Shown here: positions 18,385 to 26,558 of the stretch, piece by piece
Layout: each line of letters opens with the position of its first letter
Numbering within the stretch: the first letter of the stretch is position 1
Assembly: GCF_001050135.1 (NCBI RefSeq)
Contig: NZ_CP012040.1
Span: 6,093,001 to 6,157,000, forward strand
Source: Cyclobacterium amurskyense
Lineage (GTDB): Bacteria > Bacteroidota > Bacteroidia > Cytophagales > Cyclobacteriaceae
Direction: 5' to 3'
Length of the DNA stretch: 64,000 nt
The notes under the pieces: generated by a model
The model's database searches: none
Told to the model about the DNA's origin: nothing
What the model saw: only the letters and a program-made list of their open reading frames with translations
Position numbers and translations under genes: made by a program

Positions 18385-19653
18385 TTAATTTTTCAACCAC
18401 TGATCCCACCACTCAAAAGCCTCTATTTGCATGGCTTGGTCAAACTTGTGAAGTCCGGGGTAATAAGAGGCTTTGTATTTGTCTTGGGCTCCGGCTTTAA
18501 CAAACACCGCTTCAAGAATTTTATCTGCTTTTTGCATTTCAGGAAGGGTGTACAACTGATCGTCAATATCATTGAGCACCAAGGTGGGTAATGGAACTCT
18601 CAAACCAAGAATTTCAGGGAAATCCAATTCATTGGGCAGTCTTGGCACATAGGCCATCCAGGTATGTGTATAAGCCCTGTTCAATAAAAAATCTGTCCAT
18701 GTGCTCATAAAACCAACACATACCGCACATTTGATACGGTGATCCAATCCTCCCATCATCACTGTTCGCAATCCTCCACCTGAAAGGCCTCCACAACCGA
18801 CTCTGTCCGGATCTACATCTTTTCTGGCAAGTAAAACTTCCAAAGCGACTTGATCCTCAGCGAAAAACACTGCCGGCCAGCTAGTACCTCCGCAAAACAA
18901 GGACTTGGCCATGATGTGTTCATGGTCTGCTGCCCATTTATTATAGGCTGAGATGTTTTCTTCTTTTTCAGGGTTTTCATCAGTCAAACCTCCCCTTCGA
19001 TTCTCCGGAACTTCTTCCAAGAGCACCCTGCGGCTAGCAAAAGTGAAGGAATCGGGCACTATTACCACATATCCTCTTTTGGCGATTTCATTGGCCCAAG
19101 CCTTTCCTTCATAATAATGATCCTGATGTTCTATCATCAGTGGATGCTGCGCTTTACCTGTTCTTGTAATTTTTCTTAAGCCAAAATATTTATTTCCTCC
19201 ATGGTCATGAAAAGCCAATATGGCTGGTAACCTTCCTTTAACTCCCTCAGGCTTGATGACCAAAGCTTTGGTGGGATTGCCATAGGGAAGCTGCCAACTT
19301 ATTTCTTCAAAACGCAAACCATCATTGACATAAGTATCATGAACAGTTACCTCTGGGACCTTACCCAAATCAGGAATTCCCAGTCTTTCTTTGGCAGTGG
19401 ACATGGCTTCCATTTTCCAGGATTCAAGAGCTGTGAATCGTTCGTTTCTGAAAGAAAGCGAGGGCAATTCTTTGCTTATCAACCCATTGGCCCAAGGGCC
19501 ATATGGACCGATGATACTAAGGTCACTTTTGCTCATGGCAAGGTCTTTTATAGCAGGTGAAAAAGCAAAACTTTGAGGAGATAATACCCCTCCTGCTAAA
19601 CCAAACCCTGCCAATCCTGCAGTTTTGATAAAGTCTCTTCTTTGCTTTTTCAT
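18385..19653 (-). CDS. Tat-exported alpha/beta-hydrolase (dienelactone-hydrolase-like)
   Basis: This 422-residue protein has a twin-arginine signal (KQRRDFIKTAG). The core has ILAFHDHGGNKYFGLRK as the oxyanion region, GCGGLSGGGLRTVMM as the nucleophile elbow, LVLNDIDDQLYTLPEM with a probable acid and YPGLHKFDQAM with the histidine. Another Tat-type signal here, on a hydrolase that needs no cofactor, is unusual and suggests export as part of a complex or habitual use of the pathway. It lies in the middle of the five-gene operon. Confidence 0.82.
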   Translation of the reverse strand: MKKQRRDFIKTAGLAGFGLAGGVLSPQSFAFSPAIKDLAMSKSDLSIIGPYGPWANGLISKELPSLSFRNERFTALESWKMEAMSTAKERLGIPDLGKVPEVTVHDTYVNDGLRFEEISWQLPYGNPTKALVIKPEGVKGRLPAILAFHDHGGNKYFGLRKITRTGKAQHPLMIEHQDHYYEGKAWANEIAKRGYVVIVPDSFTFASRRVLLEEVPENRRGGLTDENPEKEENISAYNKWAADHEHIMAKSLFCGGTSWPAVFFAEDQVALEVLLARKDVDPDRVGCGGLSGGGLRTVMMGGLDHRIKCAVCVGFMSTWTDFLLNRAYTHTWMAYVPRLPNELDFPEILGLRVPLPTLVLNDIDDQLYTLPEMQKADKILEAVFVKAGAQDKYKASYYPGLHKFDQAMQIEAFEWWDQWLKN

Positions 19654-19681
19654 CTGCTTGTATTTTTTTAGTATGAATTTA

Positions 19682-21094
19682 TTATTTGGCCAATTCTAAA
19701 GCCTGTGTAGTAACGTAGTATTTGGCCAACATATTCGGCACCTCCCAATCAGGTAATTTACCTTCTTTAAGGTATTTGATATAGGTTTCTGTTACTTCCC
19801 TGAAATGATCTTCATGGCCATGTCGGTAAGCTTGTGGGATTACAACTCTCCAAGAGTTTTTACCTTCTACTTTCGCAACATCCAAATCTTTAAAGGTACC
19901 AGCTAGTTCTTTTACATGCTTGGTAACATTGGCTTCAAACTCAGCCAAATCCTGACCTTCTACAGGCTCTATGTATAGCTCAGGTTTATAGTTTTCTTCA
20001 GCATCTTGTCTGATAACCAAGTTTGCTTTGGTACCTCTCATGATAGAATAATGCGTATCCGCGGAACCTTCAGGCGCTTTGTAATTCCAGATAACAGATA
20101 CCTTCGCATGCACCCCATTGATCTTGTAATTAATTTCTCCGTTGCCATAAACCTTCAATAAGCCGTCAGACACCACTGACTGAAGGTAATCAGGGAATTC
20201 AGTAAGGTTTGTAGAACTAGTGAACTCTTCAAGAGTAAGGTCTGTGGTCCACCTCTTGGCATTGATCATTTCGATGTCAGTCTTATAATCTATGATTTTA
20301 TTTGGAAAACTTTCCCATTGTACCAAATCAACCAAGTGGGTAGTAACATCCACAATACCATTCCCTTGTTGATTTACGTCATAAAACCATCCTGGCCTGA
20401 TCAGTTGCTTTCCTGAAACCAACTTAGAAAAATGGTGAATACTCTCTTTGGTAATGGCCGGATTGTCAACTGTTCCTTTTTCCATTTGTCCGAACACATC
20501 GGGAATCAAAGAAAACTCTCTTTGGAGAATCGTAGAGATCTCAAACCTTTCGGTCATGATATCATACAGTAAAACATTGTTTTTTTCTGCCAGCTCGAAA
20601 GCCTCCTTCAATGTTTCAAAACCTTTGGCATCAATGGCCATTGGTTTATCTGCCAAAACATTTATACCTGCTTCAATGGTTGCCTTGATATTGGCTGTTT
20701 TCTCTTTATTGTTTCCAGCAGTAAGCATTACGTTACCCTTCTTTTCACTGAGCATTTTTTGAAGGTAGTCGTCGCCTTTGTATACCTCAAGTTCCCAACT
20801 GGTAGGATCCTCTTCACGGGTATTGTAGCTTTCAATTGATTTTAAATAAGACTGCAACTCTGGACCATCAGGAGCATAAACGTAAACTTTAGGGTCTACT
20901 TGCTCATACATGGATTTTTTAACGAGGTGGGCATGAAAGTGACCTGGATCAAGAGTCAACAGTTTAATTTCATTCTTACCTCCTGTAAAGGTGGTTTTCA
21001 CTTCTTCTTCCACATTTTTTTCATTGGAACATGATACTGATAAAAGCAAAATTGAGGCAGCAAATGGTGACCAAAATTTACTATTGAATTTCAT
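19682..21094 (-). CDS. Gfo/Idh/MocA-family lipoprotein
   Basis: This 470-residue protein is the first gene of the operon. It begins with a lipoprotein signal (LLLSVSCSNE), so it should be anchored to a membrane after Sec export. The mature part has a Gfo/Idh/MocA layout with DKPMAIDAKGFE in place of EKP, a HLVDLVQWE region and a large C-terminal sheet domain. The expected Gly-rich loop after the first strand (ITLLTLDPGHFHAH in style) is weak, so NAD(P) binding is uncertain. It may be a cofactor-free or structural relative. Spacing to the next gene is 28 bases. Confidence 0.82.
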   Translation of the reverse strand: MKFNSKFWSPFAASILLLSVSCSNEKNVEEEVKTTFTGGKNEIKLLTLDPGHFHAHLVKKSMYEQVDPKVYVYAPDGPELQSYLKSIESYNTREEDPTSWELEVYKGDDYLQKMLSEKKGNVMLTAGNNKEKTANIKATIEAGINVLADKPMAIDAKGFETLKEAFELAEKNNVLLYDIMTERFEISTILQREFSLIPDVFGQMEKGTVDNPAITKESIHHFSKLVSGKQLIRPGWFYDVNQQGNGIVDVTTHLVDLVQWESFPNKIIDYKTDIEMINAKRWTTDLTLEEFTSSTNLTEFPDYLQSVVSDGLLKVYGNGEINYKINGVHAKVSVIWNYKAPEGSADTHYSIMRGTKANLVIRQDAEENYKPELYIEPVEGQDLAEFEANVTKHVKELAGTFKDLDVAKVEGKNSWRVVIPQAYRHGHEDHFREVTETYIKYLKEGKLPDWEVPNMLAKYYVTTQALELAK

Positions 21095-21615
21095 AAGATC
21101 TAGTTTTGGTAATTAAATAAAATTAGGTAATAATTACTTTGGGACAATCTATTTTTGATGCAAGAAAATCCAATTATTGTTCTAAATAATAGAACAGCAA
21201 GAAAACTTATCAAGGGATTAAATATAAAGAATATAAAAGGAGAATAAAACAAAAATTGGAGCAAGGGATTGCATTTTATGCATTTCAACCATATAATTCT
21301 TTATAAGCGGTATTGTCTAGCAATGAGTAAATTTCTACTTTAAATGTAATATTGGCTTGATTAGGAGCATACAGGCGCAAGATCATCCATTCGGAAGTTA
21401 AGTTACTAGGCTTTTCTCCTTACTGTCGAACAGATCATTGTTCTATTTAAACCCTTATTCTTAGTCATTAATACAGGAAAAGTCAATTTATTAGGAGCGC
21501 TGTCGCTAAAAAATGAAATACAGACGTTAAAACCCTGTATTCAAATCTTACTATCAAAATAGTCGATGCGATTGAACATTGATTTAATGTAACTGTATAC
21601 CTGTAAATACAAGTA
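21095..21615. other. Non-coding region upstream of the oxidoreductase/esterase operon
   Basis: No reading frame here looks like a gene. The part near 21095-21200 should hold the operon promoter and contains the TGTTCTA palindrome listed separately. The rest is AT-rich and ends where repeat copy A begins. Confidence 0.6.
21178..21196. promoter_or_regulatory. Inverted repeat TGTTCTA-N5-TAGAACA upstream of the operon
   Basis: A perfect 7-bp inverted repeat with a 5-base AATAA spacer lies 84-102 bases upstream of the first gene of the minus-strand operon. It is a candidate operator. It is unlike the ACAAC-type repeat upstream of the esterase at 12560. Confidence 0.35.
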
Positions 21616-21828
21616 TTAAACCCGAAATATGCAATAGACATTCTATTCCGTGCTGAAATCGCTTCAAAATACCCAATCGTTGCTGTTTTCAATTTTAACC
21701 ATAGCGGTGCTATGCTAAAATCTCCAAACAGCCTGATTTTCTTGCGATTGCAACACTTCCCGTAAACACGGGACAGGCTTCACCCCTGACTATTGTCAGG
21801 ACGGAGAAAGCCTATTACATAATCCGGG
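21616..21828 (+). repeat. 219-bp structured repeat, copy A (interrupted by the IS)
   Basis: The sequence begins TTAAACCCGAAATATGCAAT and is clearly the same as copies at 32698 and 41197 over its full length, with scattered substitutions. Its right end is split: the last bases TTAAA are found at 23232-23236 beyond the inserted IS element. Conserved internal hairpins include CATAGC/GCTATG, AGCCTG/CAGGCT enclosing CCCGT/ACGGG, and CCTGAC/GTCAGG. The outer ends are an imperfect inverted repeat. It is therefore probably a non-autonomous mobile element or a structured RNA/DNA element. Confidence 0.9.
21819..21828. repeat. Left target-site duplication of the IS
   Basis: ATAATCCGGG is repeated exactly at 23222-23231, directly outside the other IS end. 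Confidence 0.9.
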
Positions 21829-21847
21829 CAATGTCGTTTAGTTAAGG
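21829..21847. repeat. Left terminal inverted repeat of the IS
   Basis: The 19 bases CAATGTCGTTTAGTTAAGG are the exact complement of 23203-23221. They overlap the transposase stop codon. Confidence 0.92.
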
Positions 21848-23221
21848 TTTATAAGTTATAAAATTACTGGGTCTGGCAGTATACCTTTTTATTCTAGGAA
21901 CTGACCTGTTGGGCCGTATTATTTCAAGTTGAAGCAACAGTTTGAAAGCATAATCAGATATTTTTCCAATGATTTTGTCCATTCCTTGTTTGAGTTGATC
22001 AATTATAGATTTGGTTTTACGATACGCCTGGGTTCTGTTGATCTGATAAGTGTTTTTCCGTTTTTTATTACAGTAGTCAATCCCTTTTTTGGTAAGTGTT
22101 TTACTGAGAATGTTGCTCAAGTTGGCCCTGAGAATGATTCTATTAAAATCCTGGAGAACGGCCCTGGCCGTCTTTCCGCTCAGGTTTTCAAGTTCCGCCC
22201 TAGTTTTGAGTAGCTTGAAAGACTCTTCAACAGGCCATCTTTTCCTGTAGAGCTCACGTATTTCCTTGACAGGGTACTTCTTATGGTCAACTAGGTTGGT
22301 TATCAATATATGGTCTTCTCCTGATGCAATCGGTACCCGTACGAGCCTTAACTTGAGTGCCTCAGTAGGAATATTCCTTTCCCTACACCTGTTTAAGGCC
22401 TCTTTGGAAGGGGACACCTCTATGATCTGCTGTTTTTGGGTAGATGCTAAAAATGCCTTTGCATGTTTCCATCTGTTTGCCTTTACCCTGATGACAAAGG
22501 ATTTCTGTTGCTGAACCAATGAGGACATGAGCCAAAAGGCCGCATAAGCCCTATCCATTATAAGCAGATCGCCCGGCCCTAGACAGGGAAGATGACTTTC
22601 ACACAGAGCAAGTTCACTTGTCCTGTAATGTTTGATCTTGGCATCTATACTGATTTGGTTGAGTACATCGTAGGCTTGGGAAACACGGGCTAACACTACT
22701 TTTCTCCCGTTTTCAGTCCGGGTTTCGAAATGGCCAAAACCTTTTGCCAATTCTTTGCTGTAAGGAAGCTGCAAAGTACTGCCGTCGATACCTATAAGCC
22801 GAAAACCTTTCCATTTACGGATATGGCTGGCTTTATTATAATAAAAAGAACATTGTTGTTCATTGAGCCATGTAAACACCTTGGGGTTTAGTTTGGATCG
22901 TTGCTGACTGAATGCTCCTTTGGAATAGCTGACCGATTTGTCGGAAAAAAAATTATCAAGTTCTTGCTGAACACTCGATTTACCCAGGCCCAACATGAAG
23001 TAGATAAGATCTGTAAAACCCAAACACCGCTGACGAACAAACGCTGTGTTAGTCGTACGGAACCTATCGCGTGTTAATCCATTTTCTATATTGTTTTTTA
23101 ATAGTTTTAAAAAGTCCTTCGAAAAGGAAAAGGACTTGATTGTTGTTAGATTATTTTCAAAAAAACTACGCTCCCTTTTCTTTCCTAAAAATAATAAAAA
23201 TTCCTTAACTAAACGACATTG
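21842..23221 (-). CDS. IS4-family transposase
   Basis: This is a DDE transposase. LIGIDGSTLQLPYSKE carries the first Asp, LLIMDRAYAAFWL the second, and YRKRWPVEESFKLLK fits the YREK signature Y-x2-R-x3-E-x6-K exactly. The N-terminal part NGLTRDRFRTTNTAFVRQRCLGFTDLIYFMLGLG matches the conserved N-terminal region of the family. The frame runs open past the IS end, with an ATG at 23455, but those 78 extra residues lie in flanking DNA. Inside the IS, no ATG, GTG or TTG precedes the conserved region, so the real start is unknown. The frame is drawn here only to the IS end. Confidence 0.85.
   Translation of the reverse strand, partial: QCRLVKEFLLFLGKKRERSFFENNLTTIKSFSFSKDFLKLLKNNIENGLTRDRFRTTNTAFVRQRCLGFTDLIYFMLGLGKSSVQQELDNFFSDKSVSYSKGAFSQQRSKLNPKVFTWLNEQQCSFYYNKASHIRKWKGFRLIGIDGSTLQLPYSKELAKGFGHFETRTENGRKVVLARVSQAYDVLNQISIDAKIKHYRTSELALCESHLPCLGPGDLLIMDRAYAAFWLMSSLVQQQKSFVIRVKANRWKHAKAFLASTQKQQIIEVSPSKEALNRCRERNIPTEALKLRLVRVPIASGEDHILITNLVDHKKYPVKEIRELYRKRWPVEESFKLLKTRAELENLSGKTARAVLQDFNRIILRANLSNILSKTLTKKGIDYCNKKRKNTYQINRTQAYRKTKSIIDQLKQGMDKIIGKISDYAFKLLLQLEIIRPNRSVPRIKRYTARPSNFITYKP
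23203..23221. repeat. Right terminal inverted repeat of the IS
   Basis: CCTTAACTAAACGACATTG is the exact complement of the left end at 21829-21847. Confidence 0.92.
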
Positions 23222-23231
23222 ATAATCCGGG
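23222..23231. repeat. Right target-site duplication of the IS
   Basis: ATAATCCGGG is identical to 21819-21828. The following TTAAA is the displaced right end of repeat copy A. Confidence 0.9.
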
Positions 23232-23707
23232 TTAAAAGGCCATAGCAAATCATTCTGATAGCCGGCAGAAATACAACATGTAATTCCAAATTTTATAAGA
23301 AGATTAAGCTCATATCGGTATGAAATTTGATGAAAGTATTTTGGATTAGGTAGCTTAAATTGAAAGAAAGGATAAAAATACAGCAGGTCTACTTTTGAAA
23401 AAAACAGCCAATTTGATGCAATTTTTCGTAAGTAATTATGACATTGTGAAATCATTGAGGTGCAGGAACAGAAACAACATGTAAATTGCTTGAGTTGAAA
23501 GTCTATATTAATTTAGGAATGAACAATTTAGGGAATTTACTTCCACGCTTTAATTATCATTATCCATAGACTTCAAAGAGCTTGATTAGGTAGAGGACTT
23601 TTCCATAAAAAATAAATCACCTGTTTATTCAGGTTTACACCACCTAATTATCCATCATAACAAGAAAAAAATCAAACAACATTAACAATACTAATTGAAA
23701 GTAAAGC
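23232..23707. other. Non-coding region between the IS and uxaB
   Basis: The first five bases complete repeat copy A. The rest has no convincing gene. Near its right end, ACCTG and CAGGT (23619-23634) form a small inverted repeat. It lies inside a longer-range pair ATTAGGT (about 23585) and ACCTAAT (about 23641), so a hairpin just upstream of uxaB is possible and might be regulatory. Confidence 0.5.
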
Positions 23708-25126
23708 ATGAAACCAATAAATAGACAAAATATCCCAAATCCCACTTCTCGTCCATTAAAGGTAATCCAATTTGGCACGGGGAATTTTTTACGAGGATTT
23801 GCTGATTGGATGATTGATGTCCTAAACGAAAAAACATCATTTGATGGAGACATTCAAATGGTACAAGTGCATAGCCGAAAGCCGGCTCAAGGAATAAATG
23901 ACCAAGAAGGCCTATACCATGTTTTAACCAGGGGAATAAGTAAGGGAAAAACAATAGAAGAAAACAGGCTCATCCAGTCAGTAAGAGGGGCCGTTAATCC
24001 ATTTTTAGACTATAATGCCTATTTGGAAATTGCAAAAATACCTGAATTAAGGTTCGTAATTTCCAACACTACCGAAGCTGGGATTTATTTTGATGAAAAT
24101 GACAAAGACTGGGCGACTTCTCCTGAATCCTTTCCAGGAAAATTAACAGCTTTGCTTTATCGGCGTTTCAAGCATTTCAAAGGTGATATTGAAAAAGGAC
24201 TGGTAGTTATTCCATGTGAGTTGGTAGAAGACAATGGTAAAAAATTAAAGGACAACATTTTAAGGTACATTGATTTATGGGAACTTCCAGGATCATTTGA
24301 AGATTGGATTGTCAAACACAATACTTTCTGTAATACCCTTGTAGACAGAATTGTCCCAGGATACCCTGTGGGCAGTGGAAATGAAATTCAGGCTCAGCTC
24401 GGATTCAAGGATGAACAAATGGTAATGGCCGAACCTTTCCACTTCTGGGCCATAGAAGGTCCGGATTGGTTGAGGATGGAATTGCCTCTAGACAATGCAG
24501 GCTTTAATGTACAATTTGTAAAAGATATTGCACCATTCAGAACCAGAAAAGTGCGTATATTAAATGGTGCCCACACTTGTTTGGTACCTGTTGCTTATCT
24601 GGCAGGGATCAGATTGGTTAGAGATGCCATGGAAAATGAGGAAACCAGTAATTACCTTAAACAGGTTATCTTTAATGAAATAATACCTGCAATGGATCAA
24701 CCAGCTGCTAGTGTAACTCCTTTTGCAGAAGACGTGCTTGATCGATTCAGAAATCCATTTATCAAGCATAAGCTCAGTGACATTGCTTTAAACTCTATTT
24801 CTAAGTGGAAAGTAAGGGTATTGCCATCCTTGCTAGATTACATCAATAAAAAAGATGAAATCCCAACTGGAATGGTTCAAGCATTTGCTGCAATGATTGT
24901 TTATTACAGAGGTCATTATAACGGTGAAAAGACACCCATCAATGACAAAACTGAGATTGTGAAATATTTTGATCAGGTATGGAAAATCAAAACGCCTGAT
25001 GTAGTGGTAGAAAGTGTTTTGGCCAAAATAGATTTTTGGGACCAAGATCTTAATTTGGTTTACGGACTGAGTGAGGCTTTGATTAAAGAAGTAAAAGCAC
25101 TTTTGGCAAAAGAGAAAGTACAATAA
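23708..25126 (+). CDS. uxaB: Tagaturonate reductase (altronate oxidoreductase)
   Basis: This 472-residue polyol dehydrogenase of the mannitol-dehydrogenase family has VIQFGTGNFLRGFADWMID as its nucleotide-binding start, with an NTTEAGIYF segment and a KVRILNGAHTCLVPVAYL region holding the catalytic Lys/His area. The FLRGFADWMID stretch is typical of UxaB rather than mannitol dehydrogenase. It reduces tagaturonate to altronate with NADH in the galacturonate pathway. The partner genes uxaC and uxaA are not in the window. It faces a xylose operon across a shared terminator. Confidence 0.88.
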   Translation: MKPINRQNIPNPTSRPLKVIQFGTGNFLRGFADWMIDVLNEKTSFDGDIQMVQVHSRKPAQGINDQEGLYHVLTRGISKGKTIEENRLIQSVRGAVNPFLDYNAYLEIAKIPELRFVISNTTEAGIYFDENDKDWATSPESFPGKLTALLYRRFKHFKGDIEKGLVVIPCELVEDNGKKLKDNILRYIDLWELPGSFEDWIVKHNTFCNTLVDRIVPGYPVGSGNEIQAQLGFKDEQMVMAEPFHFWAIEGPDWLRMELPLDNAGFNVQFVKDIAPFRTRKVRILNGAHTCLVPVAYLAGIRLVRDAMENEETSNYLKQVIFNEIIPAMDQPAASVTPFAEDVLDRFRNPFIKHKLSDIALNSISKWKVRVLPSLLDYINKKDEIPTGMVQAFAAMIVYYRGHYNGEKTPINDKTEIVKYFDQVWKIKTPDVVVESVLAKIDFWDQDLNLVYGLSEALIKEVKALLAKEKVQ

Positions 25127-25150
25127 GGGTTTTGCCTTAAAAAATCGCAT

Positions 25151-25188
25151 AAAAAAAAGCAGCTTAGAATTCATAAGCTGCTTTTTTT
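25151..25188. terminator. Bidirectional intrinsic terminator between uxaB and xylA
   Basis: AGCAGCTTA (25158-25166) and TAAGCTGCT (25174-25182) form a perfect 9-bp stem with A-runs before and T-runs after. It serves both convergent genes. Confidence 0.93.
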
Positions 25189-25206
25189 ATAATTCAATAT
25201 AGTGTT

Positions 25207-26520
25207 TTAGATGTATTGATTTAGAATATTTTCAAACATCTCCTGTTTTCCACTGATCATTTTTGGATCACCAATTTCCAATGCATGGCTTCTCAATGCT
25301 TCAAGATCAAGTTTACCTGATTCAAACTCTTTTCCTTTACCACTGTCAAAAGAACTATAACGTTGCTTTCTTAATGATTGATATGGTGATTTTTCCATGA
25401 TATCACTGGCAATGAGCAAACTTCTGGCAAATGCATCCATACTTCCTACATGTGCATGGAAAAGATCATCCTGGTCGGTAGAATTCCTACGAATCTTAGC
25501 ATCAAAATTAACTCCACCAGAAGTAAATCCAGATCCTTGCAACAATACTAACATTGCCTCGGTAAGCTCTTGTAAGTTGATCGCAAATTGATCGGTATCC
25601 CAACCATTCTGATAGTCACCTCTATTGGCATCTATACTACCTAGAAGGCCTGCATCCATCGCTACCTGTAGTTCATGCTGAAAAGTGTGGCCTGCAAGGG
25701 TTGCATGGTTTACTTCCAAATTCAATTTAAAATCCTTATCCAATCCAAAATGCCTAAGGAAGCCAATAACGGTAGCTGCATCATAGTCATACTGGTGTTT
25801 AGTAGGCTCCATTGGCTTTGGTTCAATTAGGAAAGTACCTTTAAACCCTTGTTTTCTACCATAATCTCTGGCCATGGTTAAGAATTGAGCCAAATGCTCT
25901 GTTTCCCTTTTCATGTCGGTGTTTAGCAAAGACATATAACCTTCTCTACCTCCCCAGAAAACATAATTTTCACCTCCAAGCTCAATGGTAGCATCTATGG
26001 CATTTTTAACCTGGGTAGCAGCCCTACTTACCACATCAAAATCCGGATTGGTAGCTGCTCCATTCATGTATCTAGGATGACTAAATACATTTGCAGTTCC
26101 CCAAAGTAATTTTATTCCTGTTTCTTTTTGTTTTTGTTTGGCATAGTCCACTATAGCTCCCATGTGTTTCTCATAAGTGGCAATGCTGTCTCCCTCATCA
26201 ATAAGATCTATATCATGAAAACAATAAAATGGTGCACCAATTTTTTGAATAAATTCAAATGCGGCATCCATTTTATCTTTGGCTCGCTGAATAGGATCAT
26301 TGGATTTATCCCATTTGTGAACAATAGTACCTGGCCCAAAGGGATCATTTCCTGTAGCACAGAATGAGTGCCAATAAGCTATAGCAAAGCGAAAATGCTC
26401 CTTCATCGATTTTCCACCAATCACTCGGTTTTCATCGTAATATTTAAAAGCCAATGGATTATTAGAATCCTTCCCTTCAAACTTAATTTTATCAATTTCA
26501 GGAAAAAACAAATCAGACAT
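25207..26520 (-). CDS. xylA: Xylose isomerase
   Basis: This is 437 residues from MSDLFFPEIDKIKFEG; an in-frame ATG 69 bases further upstream would overlap xylB and is unlikely. Motifs are CFHDIDL with the catalytic His (about 101), WGGREGY, FLIEPKP with a metal-ligand Glu, NHATLAGHTFQHEL and GSIDANRGD, all as in class II xylose isomerases. It converts D-xylose to D-xylulose in the cytoplasm with two divalent metals. It is the last gene of a symporter-xylB-xylA operon. Confidence 0.96.
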   Translation of the reverse strand: MSDLFFPEIDKIKFEGKDSNNPLAFKYYDENRVIGGKSMKEHFRFAIAYWHSFCATGNDPFGPGTIVHKWDKSNDPIQRAKDKMDAAFEFIQKIGAPFYCFHDIDLIDEGDSIATYEKHMGAIVDYAKQKQKETGIKLLWGTANVFSHPRYMNGAATNPDFDVVSRAATQVKNAIDATIELGGENYVFWGGREGYMSLLNTDMKRETEHLAQFLTMARDYGRKQGFKGTFLIEPKPMEPTKHQYDYDAATVIGFLRHFGLDKDFKLNLEVNHATLAGHTFQHELQVAMDAGLLGSIDANRGDYQNGWDTDQFAINLQELTEAMLVLLQGSGFTSGGVNFDAKIRRNSTDQDDLFHAHVGSMDAFARSLLIASDIMEKSPYQSLRKQRYSSFDSGKGKEFESGKLDLEALRSHALEIGDPKMISGKQEMFENILNQYI

Positions 26521-26558
26521 AATTGTATTTTTGTTAGGTTTTAGATAAGTATTTTTAA

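Larger units (their letters stand above)
21829..23221 (-). mobile_element. IS4-family insertion sequence (1393 bp)
   Basis: The ends are 19-bp perfect inverted repeats: CAATGTCGTTTAGTTAAGG at the left and its complement at 23203-23221. The element is flanked by the 10-bp direct repeat ATAATCCGGG, which fits the 10-12 bp duplications of many IS4-family elements. It encodes one DDE transposase with a Y-x2-R-x3-E-x6-K motif. It has inserted near the right end of repeat copy A, so it arrived after that copy did. Exact repeats at both ends suggest recent insertion. Confidence 0.93.

Noticed and set aside
23222..23455. N-terminal 78-residue extension of the transposase frame
   Set aside because: It lies outside the IS inverted repeats, in flanking DNA, and has no similarity to transposase N termini.
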